Shown piece after piece: positions 29,135 to 38,356 of a stretch of DNA of 42,006 bases; positions within the stretch are counted from its first letter, which is position 1; the number at the start of each line of letters is the position of its first letter. Under the pieces are notes generated by a model. It saw only the letters and a list, made by a program, of their open reading frames with translations, was not told the DNA's origin and searched no databases. The stretch is from NCBI GenBank assembly GCA_020718225.1, contig DYSO01000008.1:1-42006 (forward strand). The letters run 5' to 3'. This DNA comes from Draconibacterium orientale (GTDB lineage: Bacteria > Bacteroidota > Bacteroidia > Bacteroidales > FEN-979). The position numbers were made by a program, and so were the translations under genes.

Positions 29135-29956
29135 TTACTGTTTTTTAATTAGATCGAGTTCTTTGATTTTTCCATTGGCATCGAGTTGCAACGCATCAAT
29201 GGTATTGTTACTGGCTTTCTGGTCGCGGAGAAAGTGAAGGTACCGATTGATGGTAGTAGGTTTATCATAATCAACCATGGATCCGTCACGGCTGATAATA
29301 ATCAATACAGGTACATCATCTGAGGAGAAGAATTGCAATGTGCTCTGAATGGTGGCATCGGCCTGTGAAAGGTTGCCTGTCCTGGCTGAATTTGCGATCG
29401 TGGTAAACGCATTTTCGAGTTGTGTCCTGACCGGTAAAACCGAACCTGAGTTAAAGGAACGCATATCCTTGATCTTTTTTTCAACACGCACAATCAGTTC
29501 ATCAATCTCCGTATCCTTCAGGTTCTGCGATTTTATCCGGTTAAGTTCTGACTCAATCTGATCGGCTGTTTTGTTGTCCTTGTTTAAAACAAGGTCTAAA
29601 AGCGTTGCCCGGGCAGCATCAACGTTAATGGCTGTTTGTTTTGCCTGCTCTGCCATGCCCTGTTTCACTTTCTGGGAGGCCTTCAGCAGCATCTGGTTAA
29701 GATCGGGGTCGTTAAAATTTTTCCCCGTAATTTGAGATATCAACTGCTCCTGGCTTTCAAGCGAAAGGGTAGAAGTTCCATCGATGACCGGTTGCAATTG
29801 TTTTTTTGCAGTTTCGATCTGTGCCTTCCGCTCCTTTTTCGACAATTTACCGGTTGACTTACACCCTTCGGATCCAAACGCCAGAAGGGCGATCAGCAAA
29901 ACAAAGATGACATGTTGCCACCGTGTTTTCTTTAAATTATCCATCATTGTTATCAT
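29135..29956 (-). CDS. Predicted lipoprotein of unknown function
   Basis: ORF track start is 29989; likely starts are ATGs at 29956, 29947 or 29944 ahead of 'WQHVIFVLLIALLAFGSEGCKSTGK' (lipobox Cys). Confidence 0.6.
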   Translation of the reverse strand: MITMMDNLKKTRWQHVIFVLLIALLAFGSEGCKSTGKLSKKERKAQIETAKKQLQPVIDGTSTLSLESQEQLISQITGKNFNDPDLNQMLLKASQKVKQGMAEQAKQTAINVDAARATLLDLVLNKDNKTADQIESELNRIKSQNLKDTEIDELIVRVEKKIKDMRSFNSGSVLPVRTQLENAFTTIANSARTGNLSQADATIQSTLQFFSSDDVPVLIIISRDGSMVDYDKPTTINRYLHFLRDQKASNNTIDALQLDANGKIKELDLIKKQ

Positions 29957-30030
29957 ATTTAAAATATTAGTAATAGAATAAAATCGCAATTGATTGATCG
30001 TAAACCCATCATTATTTACTAATCAATTTG

Positions 30031-31119
30031 TTACTTTTTATAAAACGGAAATTTTACCACTTTGGCGCGCAGGATTTTATCCCTGATTTTAATATGGATT
30101 TCACTTCCTTCTTTCGAAAGCGCCGTGGGGACATAGCCCATCCCGACAGGGATTTTTACTGTTGGTCCCATCGTTCCGGAGGTTACCTCTCCGATTTTAT
30201 TCCCTTGTGCGTCCACGATTTCATATTCGTGCCGAGGGATTCCTTTATCGACCATTTCAAACCCAACGAGGCGGTGTTTAACCCCTTCCTGCTTTTGTTT
30301 CAGCAGGTACTCTTTGTTGATGAAATTTTTCTTTTCTGTAAATTTGGTGATCCAGCCCAAACCTGCTTCGATGGGCGAGGTGGTGTCGTTGATATCGTTT
30401 CCATAAAGGCAATATCCCATTTCGAGGCGCAAAGTATCGCGGGCTGCAAGTCCGATGGGCTTGATCCCAAATTCTTTCCCAGCCTCAAACACCGCATCCC
30501 ATATTTTTGGCGCATCTTCGTTGGCCATATAAATTTCACACCCGCCGGAACCAGTATACCCGGTTGTTGCAAACAGGATCCCGGGAATACCGGCAAATGT
30601 CAGTTTTTTAAAAGTATAATACTCCATGTCGGTGACCGGTGTATCGGTCAGTTTCTGCATGGCTTTTAATGCCAATGGACCCTGAACGGCAAGTTGGGCA
30701 ATTTCATCGGACGCATTATAAAGTTCAGCGCCCATCTTATTGTGACTGTTGCACCAGTTCCAATCTTTCTCAATATTGGAAGCATTGACTACCAGAAGGA
30801 AATTATCATCGGCAACTTTATAAACCAGAAGATCATCAACAATACCACCGGTTTCGTTTGGAAAACAGGAGTATTGAACCTTCCCCGGGACCAGTGTTGA
30901 AGCATCGTTTGAAGTCACCCATTGAATAAAATCAAGCGCTTTTGGCCCCTTCACCCAGAATTCGCCCATATGGGAGACATCAAAGACGCCCAGGGTTTTG
31001 CGAACCGTTTCATGTTCGGCATTGACCCCTTCGTACTGGAGGGGCATGTAATAGCCTGCAAATGGCACCATCTTAGCGCCCAGGTCTTCGTGAAATTTAG
31101 TGAATGCTGTATTTTTCAT
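30031..31119 (-). CDS. gcvT: Glycine cleavage system T protein (aminomethyltransferase)
   Basis: [67 protein letters not shown]. Confidence 0.96.
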   Translation of the reverse strand: MKNTAFTKFHEDLGAKMVPFAGYYMPLQYEGVNAEHETVRKTLGVFDVSHMGEFWVKGPKALDFIQWVTSNDASTLVPGKVQYSCFPNETGGIVDDLLVYKVADDNFLLVVNASNIEKDWNWCNSHNKMGAELYNASDEIAQLAVQGPLALKAMQKLTDTPVTDMEYYTFKKLTFAGIPGILFATTGYTGSGGCEIYMANEDAPKIWDAVFEAGKEFGIKPIGLAARDTLRLEMGYCLYGNDINDTTSPIEAGLGWITKFTEKKNFINKEYLLKQKQEGVKHRLVGFEMVDKGIPRHEYEIVDAQGNKIGEVTSGTMGPTVKIPVGMGYVPTALSKEGSEIHIKIRDKILRAKVVKFPFYKK

Positions 31120-31146
31120 TTGTCAGAGATATATTGGTAAACGACA

Positions 31147-31154
31147 CAAATTTA
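31147..31154 (-). promoter_or_regulatory. -7 box-like element TAAATTTG upstream of gcvT
   Basis: CAAATTTA on plus strand, 28 nt upstream of the gcvT ATG. Confidence 0.35.
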
Positions 31155-31229
31155 GAAAAAATTGTCCCGGCAATGGCCTAATGTTTATATAATACTTCAA
31201 TTGTTTATATGTTCCCCCTGAAAATTTTT

Positions 31230-31237
31230 TACTTTTG
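31230..31237 (+). promoter_or_regulatory. -7 box-like element TACTTTTG abutting the start codon of the FlaA1/CapD-like gene
   Basis: TAnnTTTG ending 4 nt before the ATG at 31242; no good -33 element. Confidence 0.35.
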
Positions 31238-31241
31238 ACCC

Positions 31242-33107
31242 ATGATAATTACCAAGGAAAATACCCCCCGGTGGCTGATTTTTCTGATCGATATAACCAT
31301 CGTGGTATCTTCGGTTGTGCTAGCCTATCTGCTGCGGTTCAATTTTGCCATTCCCCCTTCCGAACTCGATCCCTTGCCCCTCATTCTCCTTTACATGGTA
31401 TTGATCCGGTCGGGAAGTTTTTTGGTAGCCCGTTCCTATGCCAGTATTATCCGATATACCAGTACGGGGGATGCTTTGCGGGTTTTTGCCACCATTCTTT
31501 CCGGGAGCTTGCTTTTTGCCATCACAAACCTGATAACCTTCTTTATCATCGGTGGTTTTTTCTTCATTCCTTTTTCCATCATCATCATCGAATTTCTGGC
31601 TGTTTCGTTTGGAATGATCTCTTTCCGCCTTTTGGTAAAACTGGCCTTTCTTGAATTTCTGCACCCGGAGCGTGAAAAGGTCAACGTAGTGATCTATGGG
31701 GCAGGGGAAGCCGGGATTTCAGCAAAACGCACCCTCGACCGGGATGCCGGGACCAAATACACCGTACTTGCTTTTCTGGATGATAATCCAAACAAACAGG
31801 GAAAAAAACTCGAAGGGGTTGACATTCTCTCCCCCGAAAAACTGGACCATTTGCTGGAATTGAAAAGCATCGCACAGATCATCCTGGCAATCATGCACTT
31901 TGATATCATAAAAAAACAGGAGTTGGTTGCCAAATGCCTGGCATATAACACCAAAGTCCTGACCGTTCCCCCCATGATCCGTTGGATCAATGGAGAACTG
32001 AGTTTTAACCAGATACGCAACATCAAAATTGAAGAATTGCTGGAACGGGAAGAGATCAAACTGGACGAACAACGGATATCACGGGAACTTTCCGGCAAAG
32101 TTATATTAATAACGGGCGCTTCCGGATCGATTGGCAGTGAAATTGTCAGGCTCGTTTCGCGTTATTCGCCCCGAAAACTGATACTGGTCGATCAGGCCGA
32201 AACACCCCTTCACCTCTTATCGCTCGAAGCAGCGGAGTTTCACCCGGAACCTTCCATAGAATTTATCCTGTGCGACATTTGCAATGAACAGAGGATGCGT
32301 CGCATTTTTGAAACCTTTCCCCCGGATATTATTTACCACGCGGCGGCTTACAAGCATGTTCCGATGATGGAAAACAACCCGGCAGAAGCAGTTCTTACCA
32401 ATATTAAAGGGACTACAGTCGTTGCTGATCTCGCACTTGAGTTCGGAGTCCGGAAGTTTATTATGGTCTCTACCGACAAAGCCGTTAACCCTACCAATGT
32501 GATGGGGGCATCCAAACGCATTGCGGAAATTTATACACAGGCTTTAAATTCAAAAAACCGTACCCGGTACATTACAACCCGTTTTGGAAATGTATTGAAT
32601 TCAAGTGGTTCCGTTATTCCTCTCTTCCGGAGCCAGATTGAAAAAGGGGGTCCCGTCACCATTACCCACCCGGAAGTTACCCGTTTCTTTATGACCATCC
32701 CGGAAGCCTGCCAGCTTGTTCTTGAAGCAGGAGCCATTGGGGAAGGAGGTGAGATTTTCATCTTCGACATGGGGAAGCCGGTTAAAATACGCGAACTGGC
32801 ATACAATATGATCCGGCTGTCGGGGTTAACTCCCGAAAAAGAGATACCAATCAAATATACAGGTTTACGTCCCGGTGAAAAACTCTTTGAAGAACTTCTC
32901 AATATCGAAGAAAATTCACTTCCCACCCACCACCCGCTGATCATGATCGCCAAGGTGAGAGAATACAGCCTGGATGAAGTTACAAGGGAAATTCAACAAC
33001 TGATTCAAATGGCGCCGGGAAAATCGAATTTCGACATTGTTAAAAAAATGAAAGGGATCGTTCCCGAGTATAAAAGTCAGAATTCTGTATTTCAACAACT
33101 TGACTGA
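31242..33107 (+). CDS. Membrane-anchored nucleoside-diphosphate-sugar dehydratase/epimerase (FlaA1/CapD/WbpM-like polysaccharide biosynthesis protein)
   Basis: Four N-terminal TM-like segments, then VIYGAGEAG and VILITGASGSIGSEIVRLV Rossmann motifs, AAAYKHVPMMENNPAEAVLTNIKGT, MVSTDKAVNPTNVMGASKRIAE. Confidence 0.93.
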   Translation: MIITKENTPRWLIFLIDITIVVSSVVLAYLLRFNFAIPPSELDPLPLILLYMVLIRSGSFLVARSYASIIRYTSTGDALRVFATILSGSLLFAITNLITFFIIGGFFFIPFSIIIIEFLAVSFGMISFRLLVKLAFLEFLHPEREKVNVVIYGAGEAGISAKRTLDRDAGTKYTVLAFLDDNPNKQGKKLEGVDILSPEKLDHLLELKSIAQIILAIMHFDIIKKQELVAKCLAYNTKVLTVPPMIRWINGELSFNQIRNIKIEELLEREEIKLDEQRISRELSGKVILITGASGSIGSEIVRLVSRYSPRKLILVDQAETPLHLLSLEAAEFHPEPSIEFILCDICNEQRMRRIFETFPPDIIYHAAAYKHVPMMENNPAEAVLTNIKGTTVVADLALEFGVRKFIMVSTDKAVNPTNVMGASKRIAEIYTQALNSKNRTRYITTRFGNVLNSSGSVIPLFRSQIEKGGPVTITHPEVTRFFMTIPEACQLVLEAGAIGEGGEIFIFDMGKPVKIRELAYNMIRLSGLTPEKEIPIKYTGLRPGEKLFEELLNIEENSLPTHHPLIMIAKVREYSLDEVTREIQQLIQMAPGKSNFDIVKKMKGIVPEYKSQNSVFQQLD

Positions 33108-34053
33108 TTCAATAAGAAAGGTTAAACCCACCATGATTGCAGTTCTCGGGCCCACCGCTTCGGGTAAAACTGCACTTGCTGTAAAGATTGCCCACGAGAT
33201 GAACGGCGAAGTGATTTCAGCCGATTCAAGGCAGGTTTACAAAGGAATGGATATCGGAACAGGGAAAGATTACGACGATTACCTGATTGGAGAGGAGCGG
33301 ATCCCCTGTCATCTGATCGACATTGCCGAACCGGGAACGGAATATAATATTTTTCGTTACCAGCAGGATTTTTTACCGGTTTACCAAAACATCACCGGCA
33401 GGGGAAAGCTTCCGGTTCTTTGCGGAGGATCGGGAATGTACCTGGAAGCTATTTTAAGGGGCTACCAGTTAACCGAAGCCGGGGGCGATTCGGTTTTTTT
33501 GAAATCGCTGACGGATAAAACCTTAAATGAACTGACCGACATCCTGAAATCGTATAAAACCCTGCACAATAAAACAGACATTGAAGACCGGGATCGGCTG
33601 ATACGAGCCATTGAAATTGAGCATCAAGCCATTACGGAAAATAAAAAACAGCCCTTTCCGCATATTCCCTCCTTCGTTTTTGGAATTTTTTTCCCCAGGG
33701 GATTATTAAAAAAAAGAATAACAGAACGGCTGGCAAACCGGATTGAAGGTGGGATGATCAAGGAGATAGAGTGGCTCCTTAACCGTGGCATCGAACCGGA
33801 AAGGCTAATGCGCTATGGCCTTGAATATAAATTCGGGACCCGGTTAGTTACAGGGTCAATCTCGTACGATGAGTTCTTCCACTCCCTCAACAAAGCAATC
33901 CATCAATTTTCGAAGCGTCAGATGACCTGGTTCAGGCGTATGGAGCGACAGGGAAATAAAATAACATGGATCGACGGAAGGTGGACAGCAGAAGAGAAGA
34001 TTGCTTTCATCAGGGACCATTTTCCCTTGCAGAAAGATCAAAAAAATACATGA
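33100..34053 (+). CDS. miaA: tRNA dimethylallyltransferase
   Basis: AVLGPTASGKTALAVKIA P-loop, ISADSRQVYKGMDIGTGK, HLIDIAEPG, LCGGSGMYLEAIL; start is TTG 33100 (8-nt overlap with upstream gene) or ATG 33133. Confidence 0.93.
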   Translation: MTDSIRKVKPTMIAVLGPTASGKTALAVKIAHEMNGEVISADSRQVYKGMDIGTGKDYDDYLIGEERIPCHLIDIAEPGTEYNIFRYQQDFLPVYQNITGRGKLPVLCGGSGMYLEAILRGYQLTEAGGDSVFLKSLTDKTLNELTDILKSYKTLHNKTDIEDRDRLIRAIEIEHQAITENKKQPFPHIPSFVFGIFFPRGLLKKRITERLANRIEGGMIKEIEWLLNRGIEPERLMRYGLEYKFGTRLVTGSISYDEFFHSLNKAIHQFSKRQMTWFRRMERQGNKITWIDGRWTAEEKIAFIRDHFPLQKDQKNT

Positions 34054-34067
34054 AGCCGGCAAAGAGG

Positions 34068-36032
34068 TCAGGGTAACCTCAGCGCTTGCCGGATGGTTGA
34101 AATCAGTACCTCTTTTTCAAAAGGTTTTGAAATAAAATGGGTCAATCCATTCTTTAAAATCTGCTCTTTTTCATTGGCAGTGGCATATCCGGTAATAGCA
34201 ATAAAGGGGATTTCCTTATAATTATCCATGATTTTAATAGCGCGTGTCACTTCAATTCCATTCATTTCCGAACTCAGGTTGATATCCATGAGAATGGCGT
34301 CGTACTGCTTAATAATTGCCTGACTCAGGGCTGTATAACCATCGAAAGCTTTCTCAACGGTACAAAAAGAGTTGATAAAAAATTCGATCAGGTCTGAATT
34401 GGCCTTATTATCTTCAACGATTAACACCAGCGGTTTTGAATCATATACTTTTTCCACAACCGGTATTGGCTCTGTTTGACCGGGTTCCCGGTCGGGTTTA
34501 CGAAATTCCGGCTTTGTTGCATAAACACGGGGGAACCTGACGATGAACACAGTCCCTGTTCCGGGGATGGTTTCAAGGTCAATTTCCCCATTTAAAAGAT
34601 CGACAAATTTTTTACACAAGGTCAATCCAAGTCCCGTTCCTTCATAGGTACGGGCCAATCCTTCGCTTCCCTGCCGGAAAGCTTCAAAAATATAATTTTT
34701 CTGTTCCGGCAGGATGCCGGTACCGGTATCTTTCACCCTTATTGCAACCAATTCCGATTTTCCCCGCAATTCAGCTTCAACTAAAATTGTTACGGAACCT
34801 GATTTGGTAAATTTAATGGCATTATCGACCAGATGGTGTATGATATTTCTGAACAGTCCCCGGTCCACATTCGCGTATAATTCAGTTTCTGATAAAACCG
34901 ATAATTCGATATTTTTCTTTTTTGCCAGATCCTCATAATTTTTAACGGCATTGTGCACCTCTTCGGTCAGGTTCACAATCTCGGGATAAATCCGGGTCTG
35001 GTCCGACTCAAGGTGGGCAAGGTCGAGGATCGAGTTAAGCGTTGCCATCAAGCGTTTCCCGGAAGTAAGGATGGTATCGGCCATTTCGATGTATTCAATT
35101 TTTGTATGCGCCTCTTTTAAAATCCTGGCAAAGCCCAGGATTCCATTCATAGGAGTCCGGAGTTCATGGTTGATATTCAATAACAGAGAAGATTTGAGCC
35201 GGCTCGATTCTTCTGCTTTTTCCTTTGCCATAATCAACTCTTCCTTGACCTTCTGTCGTTCGGTAATATCCCTGAGGATACCGATGGCACACCATTTCCC
35301 TTTGATCCTGACAGAGGAGAGGGAGAGCTCAACGGGTATTACGGTCCTATTTTTCCTGATGGCCTCCAATTCGAGGGTTTTATTTATTGCCGGCCCTTGC
35401 CCGTTGGATTGAAAAGCAGGGAAAGCTGCTGCGAAACCATTGTTAAAACGGGCCGGACTGATGAGGTGATGAAGGCTTTTGCCTAATACTTCATCCTTTT
35501 TATAACCCAGGATTCGGGAAGCAGCTTCATTCCAGAAAGAGATGTTCCCATCGTTATCGATCATGATGATGGCATCCTTCACCGAAGAGGTTATGGCCCT
35601 GAGAACACCCTCCTGGTCCCTGAAGGCATCTTCGGCCAGCCGGTGTTTATGTCGAATTGCCGCATCCCTGAGTTCACGTTCAATGGCTGGTAAAAGACGC
35701 TGGAGGTTCACCTTCATAATACAATCGGTAGCCCCCATTTTCATTGCCAATACGGCAGTTGACTCGCTCATCATCCCGGAAACCAAAATAAAAGGCACAT
35801 CAAGTCCCTTTTCACGTACCAGGGATAATGCAATCAGCCCCCCGAAACCGGGAATTTCATAATCGGAAAGGATTAAATCCCAGTGTCCGTTATCAAGGGC
35901 AGCAATCAGGCTCTCTTGCCGGTCAACACAATGCCAGAAAAGATCATGGTAAACCTTTTTCAGCTCGTCGACCAGAACAGCCGTATCATTCGGAGAATCT
36001 TCAATAATTAAAACACGGATGGGCTTGGTCAT
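34068..36032 (-). CDS. Hybrid sensor histidine kinase/response regulator (REC-PAS-HisKA-HATPase-REC)
   Basis: N-terminal REC (LIIEDSPND...LILSDYEIP), PAS (ITSSVKDAIIMIDNDGNISFWNEAASRILGY), HisKA LLLNINHELRTPMNGILGFAR, HATPase DNAIKFT/GTGLGLTLCKKFVDL, C-terminal REC LIVEDNKAN...ILMDINLS; ORF-track start at 36038 is TTG, ATG is at 36032. Confidence 0.92.
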   Translation of the reverse strand: MTKPIRVLIIEDSPNDTAVLVDELKKVYHDLFWHCVDRQESLIAALDNGHWDLILSDYEIPGFGGLIALSLVREKGLDVPFILVSGMMSESTAVLAMKMGATDCIMKVNLQRLLPAIERELRDAAIRHKHRLAEDAFRDQEGVLRAITSSVKDAIIMIDNDGNISFWNEAASRILGYKKDEVLGKSLHHLISPARFNNGFAAAFPAFQSNGQGPAINKTLELEAIRKNRTVIPVELSLSSVRIKGKWCAIGILRDITERQKVKEELIMAKEKAEESSRLKSSLLLNINHELRTPMNGILGFARILKEAHTKIEYIEMADTILTSGKRLMATLNSILDLAHLESDQTRIYPEIVNLTEEVHNAVKNYEDLAKKKNIELSVLSETELYANVDRGLFRNIIHHLVDNAIKFTKSGSVTILVEAELRGKSELVAIRVKDTGTGILPEQKNYIFEAFRQGSEGLARTYEGTGLGLTLCKKFVDLLNGEIDLETIPGTGTVFIVRFPRVYATKPEFRKPDREPGQTEPIPVVEKVYDSKPLVLIVEDNKANSDLIEFFINSFCTVEKAFDGYTALSQAIIKQYDAILMDINLSSEMNGIEVTRAIKIMDNYKEIPFIAITGYATANEKEQILKNGLTHFISKPFEKEVLISTIRQALRLP

Positions 36033-36170
36033 AGGCAATGTTTCAGTTCCATCGACTTATCCGTAACAAATGTACATGAAAATTCTACATATTATCAAAC
36101 AGACTTATGGAAATCAAAGTTGAAGAATTTTTAGGTTAAACGTACAGAATAATGGTTCTGGAATGCAAAA

Positions 36171-36200
36171 AAAAAGGCTGCTTTTCAGCAGCCTTTTTTT
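36171..36200 (-). terminator. Rho-independent, bidirectional-looking terminator downstream of the T9SS cargo gene
   Basis: A-tract, GGCTGCT-TTTC-AGCAGCC perfect 7-bp stem, T-tract. Confidence 0.9.
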
Positions 36201-36212
36201 TACTAAAACCGA

Positions 36213-38126
36213 TTAATATTTCATGAATTTCTGAGTAAGCTGGCCTCCTGATTTTCCATAGAATGTAATGAAATACATACCATTGGAGAGGTCGGAAACC
36301 TCAATGGTTTTCTTTCCGGTACCAAGGTTATCCATGCGGATTACTTCCTGTCCGACCATATTTGTGATAACAACCTGGGTCAGGTCAGTTGAAGTAACAA
36401 CATTCAGCATATCCATAACCGGGTTCGGATAGGTTTGGATTTTGCCTGCCAATGGATTTTCGTTCATCCCTTCGGGGTATTTTAATCCCCATTTAAGGGC
36501 GAAGGTTGTATCCTGACGAATGGTGTAAACTCTATTGGGATCGCCGGTCCATTCGCCGCCATCCCAGCCGGCGCCTTTGAAGAATTTAAGTTGATAGATA
36601 CCGATGGAGTCAAGGGTCATGACAATTGTATAGATGGAATCGGTAAGGGGTTCAACAGCAGTAAGCATGTTGTTTAAATTGTCGCCAGGCGTATTCCAAG
36701 TTCCATATATACCGCCAAAATTACCGGCAACATAAACATCTTCCCCGGCAAGTCCGGAACCCTTCATATTAAGGTTAAAAGTTACATTGGCCGGCTTTTT
36801 GCCCCATTTGTAAAGGAAGTCGCCTTCACCTGTAATGGTGATTTTCCGGTTTGGATCGCCGTTCCATTCGCCGCCATCCCAGCCGGCGCCTTTGAAGAAT
36901 TTAAATTGATAATTTCCTTCCAGCAAATTCATAACGACCGTATAAACAGAATCGCCATCGAGGTCAAAAAGTTCATTTTCCGGATTTGTTCCCGGTGCGT
37001 TCCAGGTGCCATAGATGCCACCAAAATCGCCGGCAAAATAAACGGGTTCATCCAGAAGGAGCCCTGAACCGTGCATATCAACACTCAGGCTGATCTCCAC
37101 GCCGGGTGGAGGAGGGGCAACGTTATCCAACACAATATTGTCGAAATAGATAACGATATCTTCTGTCAGGCCAACGGGTTCAATTTTGTCGGGCATAAAA
37201 GCAATAACCTGGTAGTCGTTCCCGGTTTTTTCTGTAAAATCGAAGGTATAGTTTTCCCAGGCGTTAATAACAGTTTGTTCATAAACGGAGGGAATTTCAA
37301 GGTTACCGGCAGCGCCCCCTTCAATTTTGAAATATACGGGGCTGATACGGGGTTTCCATACGTCAACGTGGATGAATTTGTTGGTAGTTACATCATACGG
37401 TTCCGGTAAACGCGACCAGAAACCGCCCCATACAACGCCATCCATATCGCGGAGGAATTTTACAACCCAGTTGCTTTCGTTTCCAACAAGGTCTGGATTG
37501 GGGACAACGCACATGGAGCTCATGTCGATCGCCGGGTCGCCAAGCATGATGTTCAGGTCAATAAGTTCCTCAAAATCTTCCATTACAATAACCGGGTCAG
37601 AGAAGGGGGTAGGATCGTTGTTTACATACATATCATCAAAATAGATGGTGATGTTTTCCGTAAGGGTCAGTGGGTCTTCAAAATCGGGCATAAAAGCAAT
37701 GATGGGATAAGCTCCGGTAAAAGCGCTGACGTCGAATACAATGTCTTCCCACTCATCAACCAAAGTCTGGGGGTTCATAGGGTTAAACTCCTGGGTCCCT
37801 GAGGGGCCGCCTTCCAATTTGAACTTGATCGGGCTGATCCGGGGTTTCCAGACTTTCACATGGACATAATGGTTGTCGGTTACATCAATGGGAACAGGCA
37901 AAGAGCACCAGAAACCGCCCCATGGGTTCCCGTTATAAACGCGGTCCATTTTTCCAACCCAACGGCTTGGGTTCGTTACTGTGTTAACATCCGGATTGGG
38001 TATGGCACTATAAGTACTTGGATCCATACCATTCATCGGAATAATCTCGAAATCAGCAAGGACCTGGGCCCTGGATAATCCGGCCATGGACAGTAACATA
38101 ATAAAAATGAGTAAGTTTCTTTTCAT
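36213..38126 (-). CDS. Secreted T9SS cargo with two duplicated N-terminal beta-sandwich-like domains and two duplicated CBM/E-set-like domains
   Basis: Likely ATG at 38126 (MKRNLLIFIMLLSMAGLSRAQ); internal repeats 'NP.RWVGKMDR...WGGFW..LP.P.DVT.N..VHV.VWKPRISP..FK.EGG' x2 and 'FKFFKGAGWDGGEW.GDPNR' x2; C-terminal 'TYPNPVMDMLNVVTS...VVITNMVGQEVIRMD...LSNGMYFITFYGKSGGQLTQKFMKY'. Confidence 0.88.
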   Translation of the reverse strand: MKRNLLIFIMLLSMAGLSRAQVLADFEIIPMNGMDPSTYSAIPNPDVNTVTNPSRWVGKMDRVYNGNPWGGFWCSLPVPIDVTDNHYVHVKVWKPRISPIKFKLEGGPSGTQEFNPMNPQTLVDEWEDIVFDVSAFTGAYPIIAFMPDFEDPLTLTENITIYFDDMYVNNDPTPFSDPVIVMEDFEELIDLNIMLGDPAIDMSSMCVVPNPDLVGNESNWVVKFLRDMDGVVWGGFWSRLPEPYDVTTNKFIHVDVWKPRISPVYFKIEGGAAGNLEIPSVYEQTVINAWENYTFDFTEKTGNDYQVIAFMPDKIEPVGLTEDIVIYFDNIVLDNVAPPPPGVEISLSVDMHGSGLLLDEPVYFAGDFGGIYGTWNAPGTNPENELFDLDGDSVYTVVMNLLEGNYQFKFFKGAGWDGGEWNGDPNRKITITGEGDFLYKWGKKPANVTFNLNMKGSGLAGEDVYVAGNFGGIYGTWNTPGDNLNNMLTAVEPLTDSIYTIVMTLDSIGIYQLKFFKGAGWDGGEWTGDPNRVYTIRQDTTFALKWGLKYPEGMNENPLAGKIQTYPNPVMDMLNVVTSTDLTQVVITNMVGQEVIRMDNLGTGKKTIEVSDLSNGMYFITFYGKSGGQLTQKFMKY

Positions 38127-38167
38127 AATTTTACATTTTTTAGTGAATAATACCATTTTTTGATTTC

Positions 38168-38175
38168 CAAAGATA
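38168..38175 (-). promoter_or_regulatory. -7 box-like element TATCTTTG upstream of the T9SS cargo gene
   Basis: CAAAGATA on plus, 41 nt upstream of the ATG at 38126. Confidence 0.4.
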
Positions 38176-38331
38176 ATACAAATACTTTTATTATGCTGAT
38201 TTTTTTTTGTAAAAATCACTTTTTTTCAACTTTTTTATTGCCTGTTTTGAACCTGAGTTGCCCCATCCTCAATCCTTTCAGTTTCGCTGTCAGGTTCGCC
38301 GATTGATTTGAAATCCGTTTTTTTGATAAAG

Positions 38332-38356
38332 AAAAAGGGGGATTGCCCCCCCTTTT
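38332..38356 (-). terminator. Rho-independent terminator just past the Tricorn-like gene
   Basis: AAAAAGGGGG-ATTG-CCCCCCCTTTT hairpin read on the minus strand with a T-tract. Confidence 0.75.

Noticed and set aside
30028-30669. 213-aa plus-strand ORF opposite gcvT
   Set aside because: Antisense shadow of a strongly conserved gene; composition is Phe/Cys/His-rich and not protein-like.
38127-38331. Structured ncRNA or tRNA in the spacer between the T9SS cargo and Tricorn-like genes
   Set aside because: No cloverleaf or convincing helices seen by eye beyond the terminator at 38332; a covariance-model scan would be needed.
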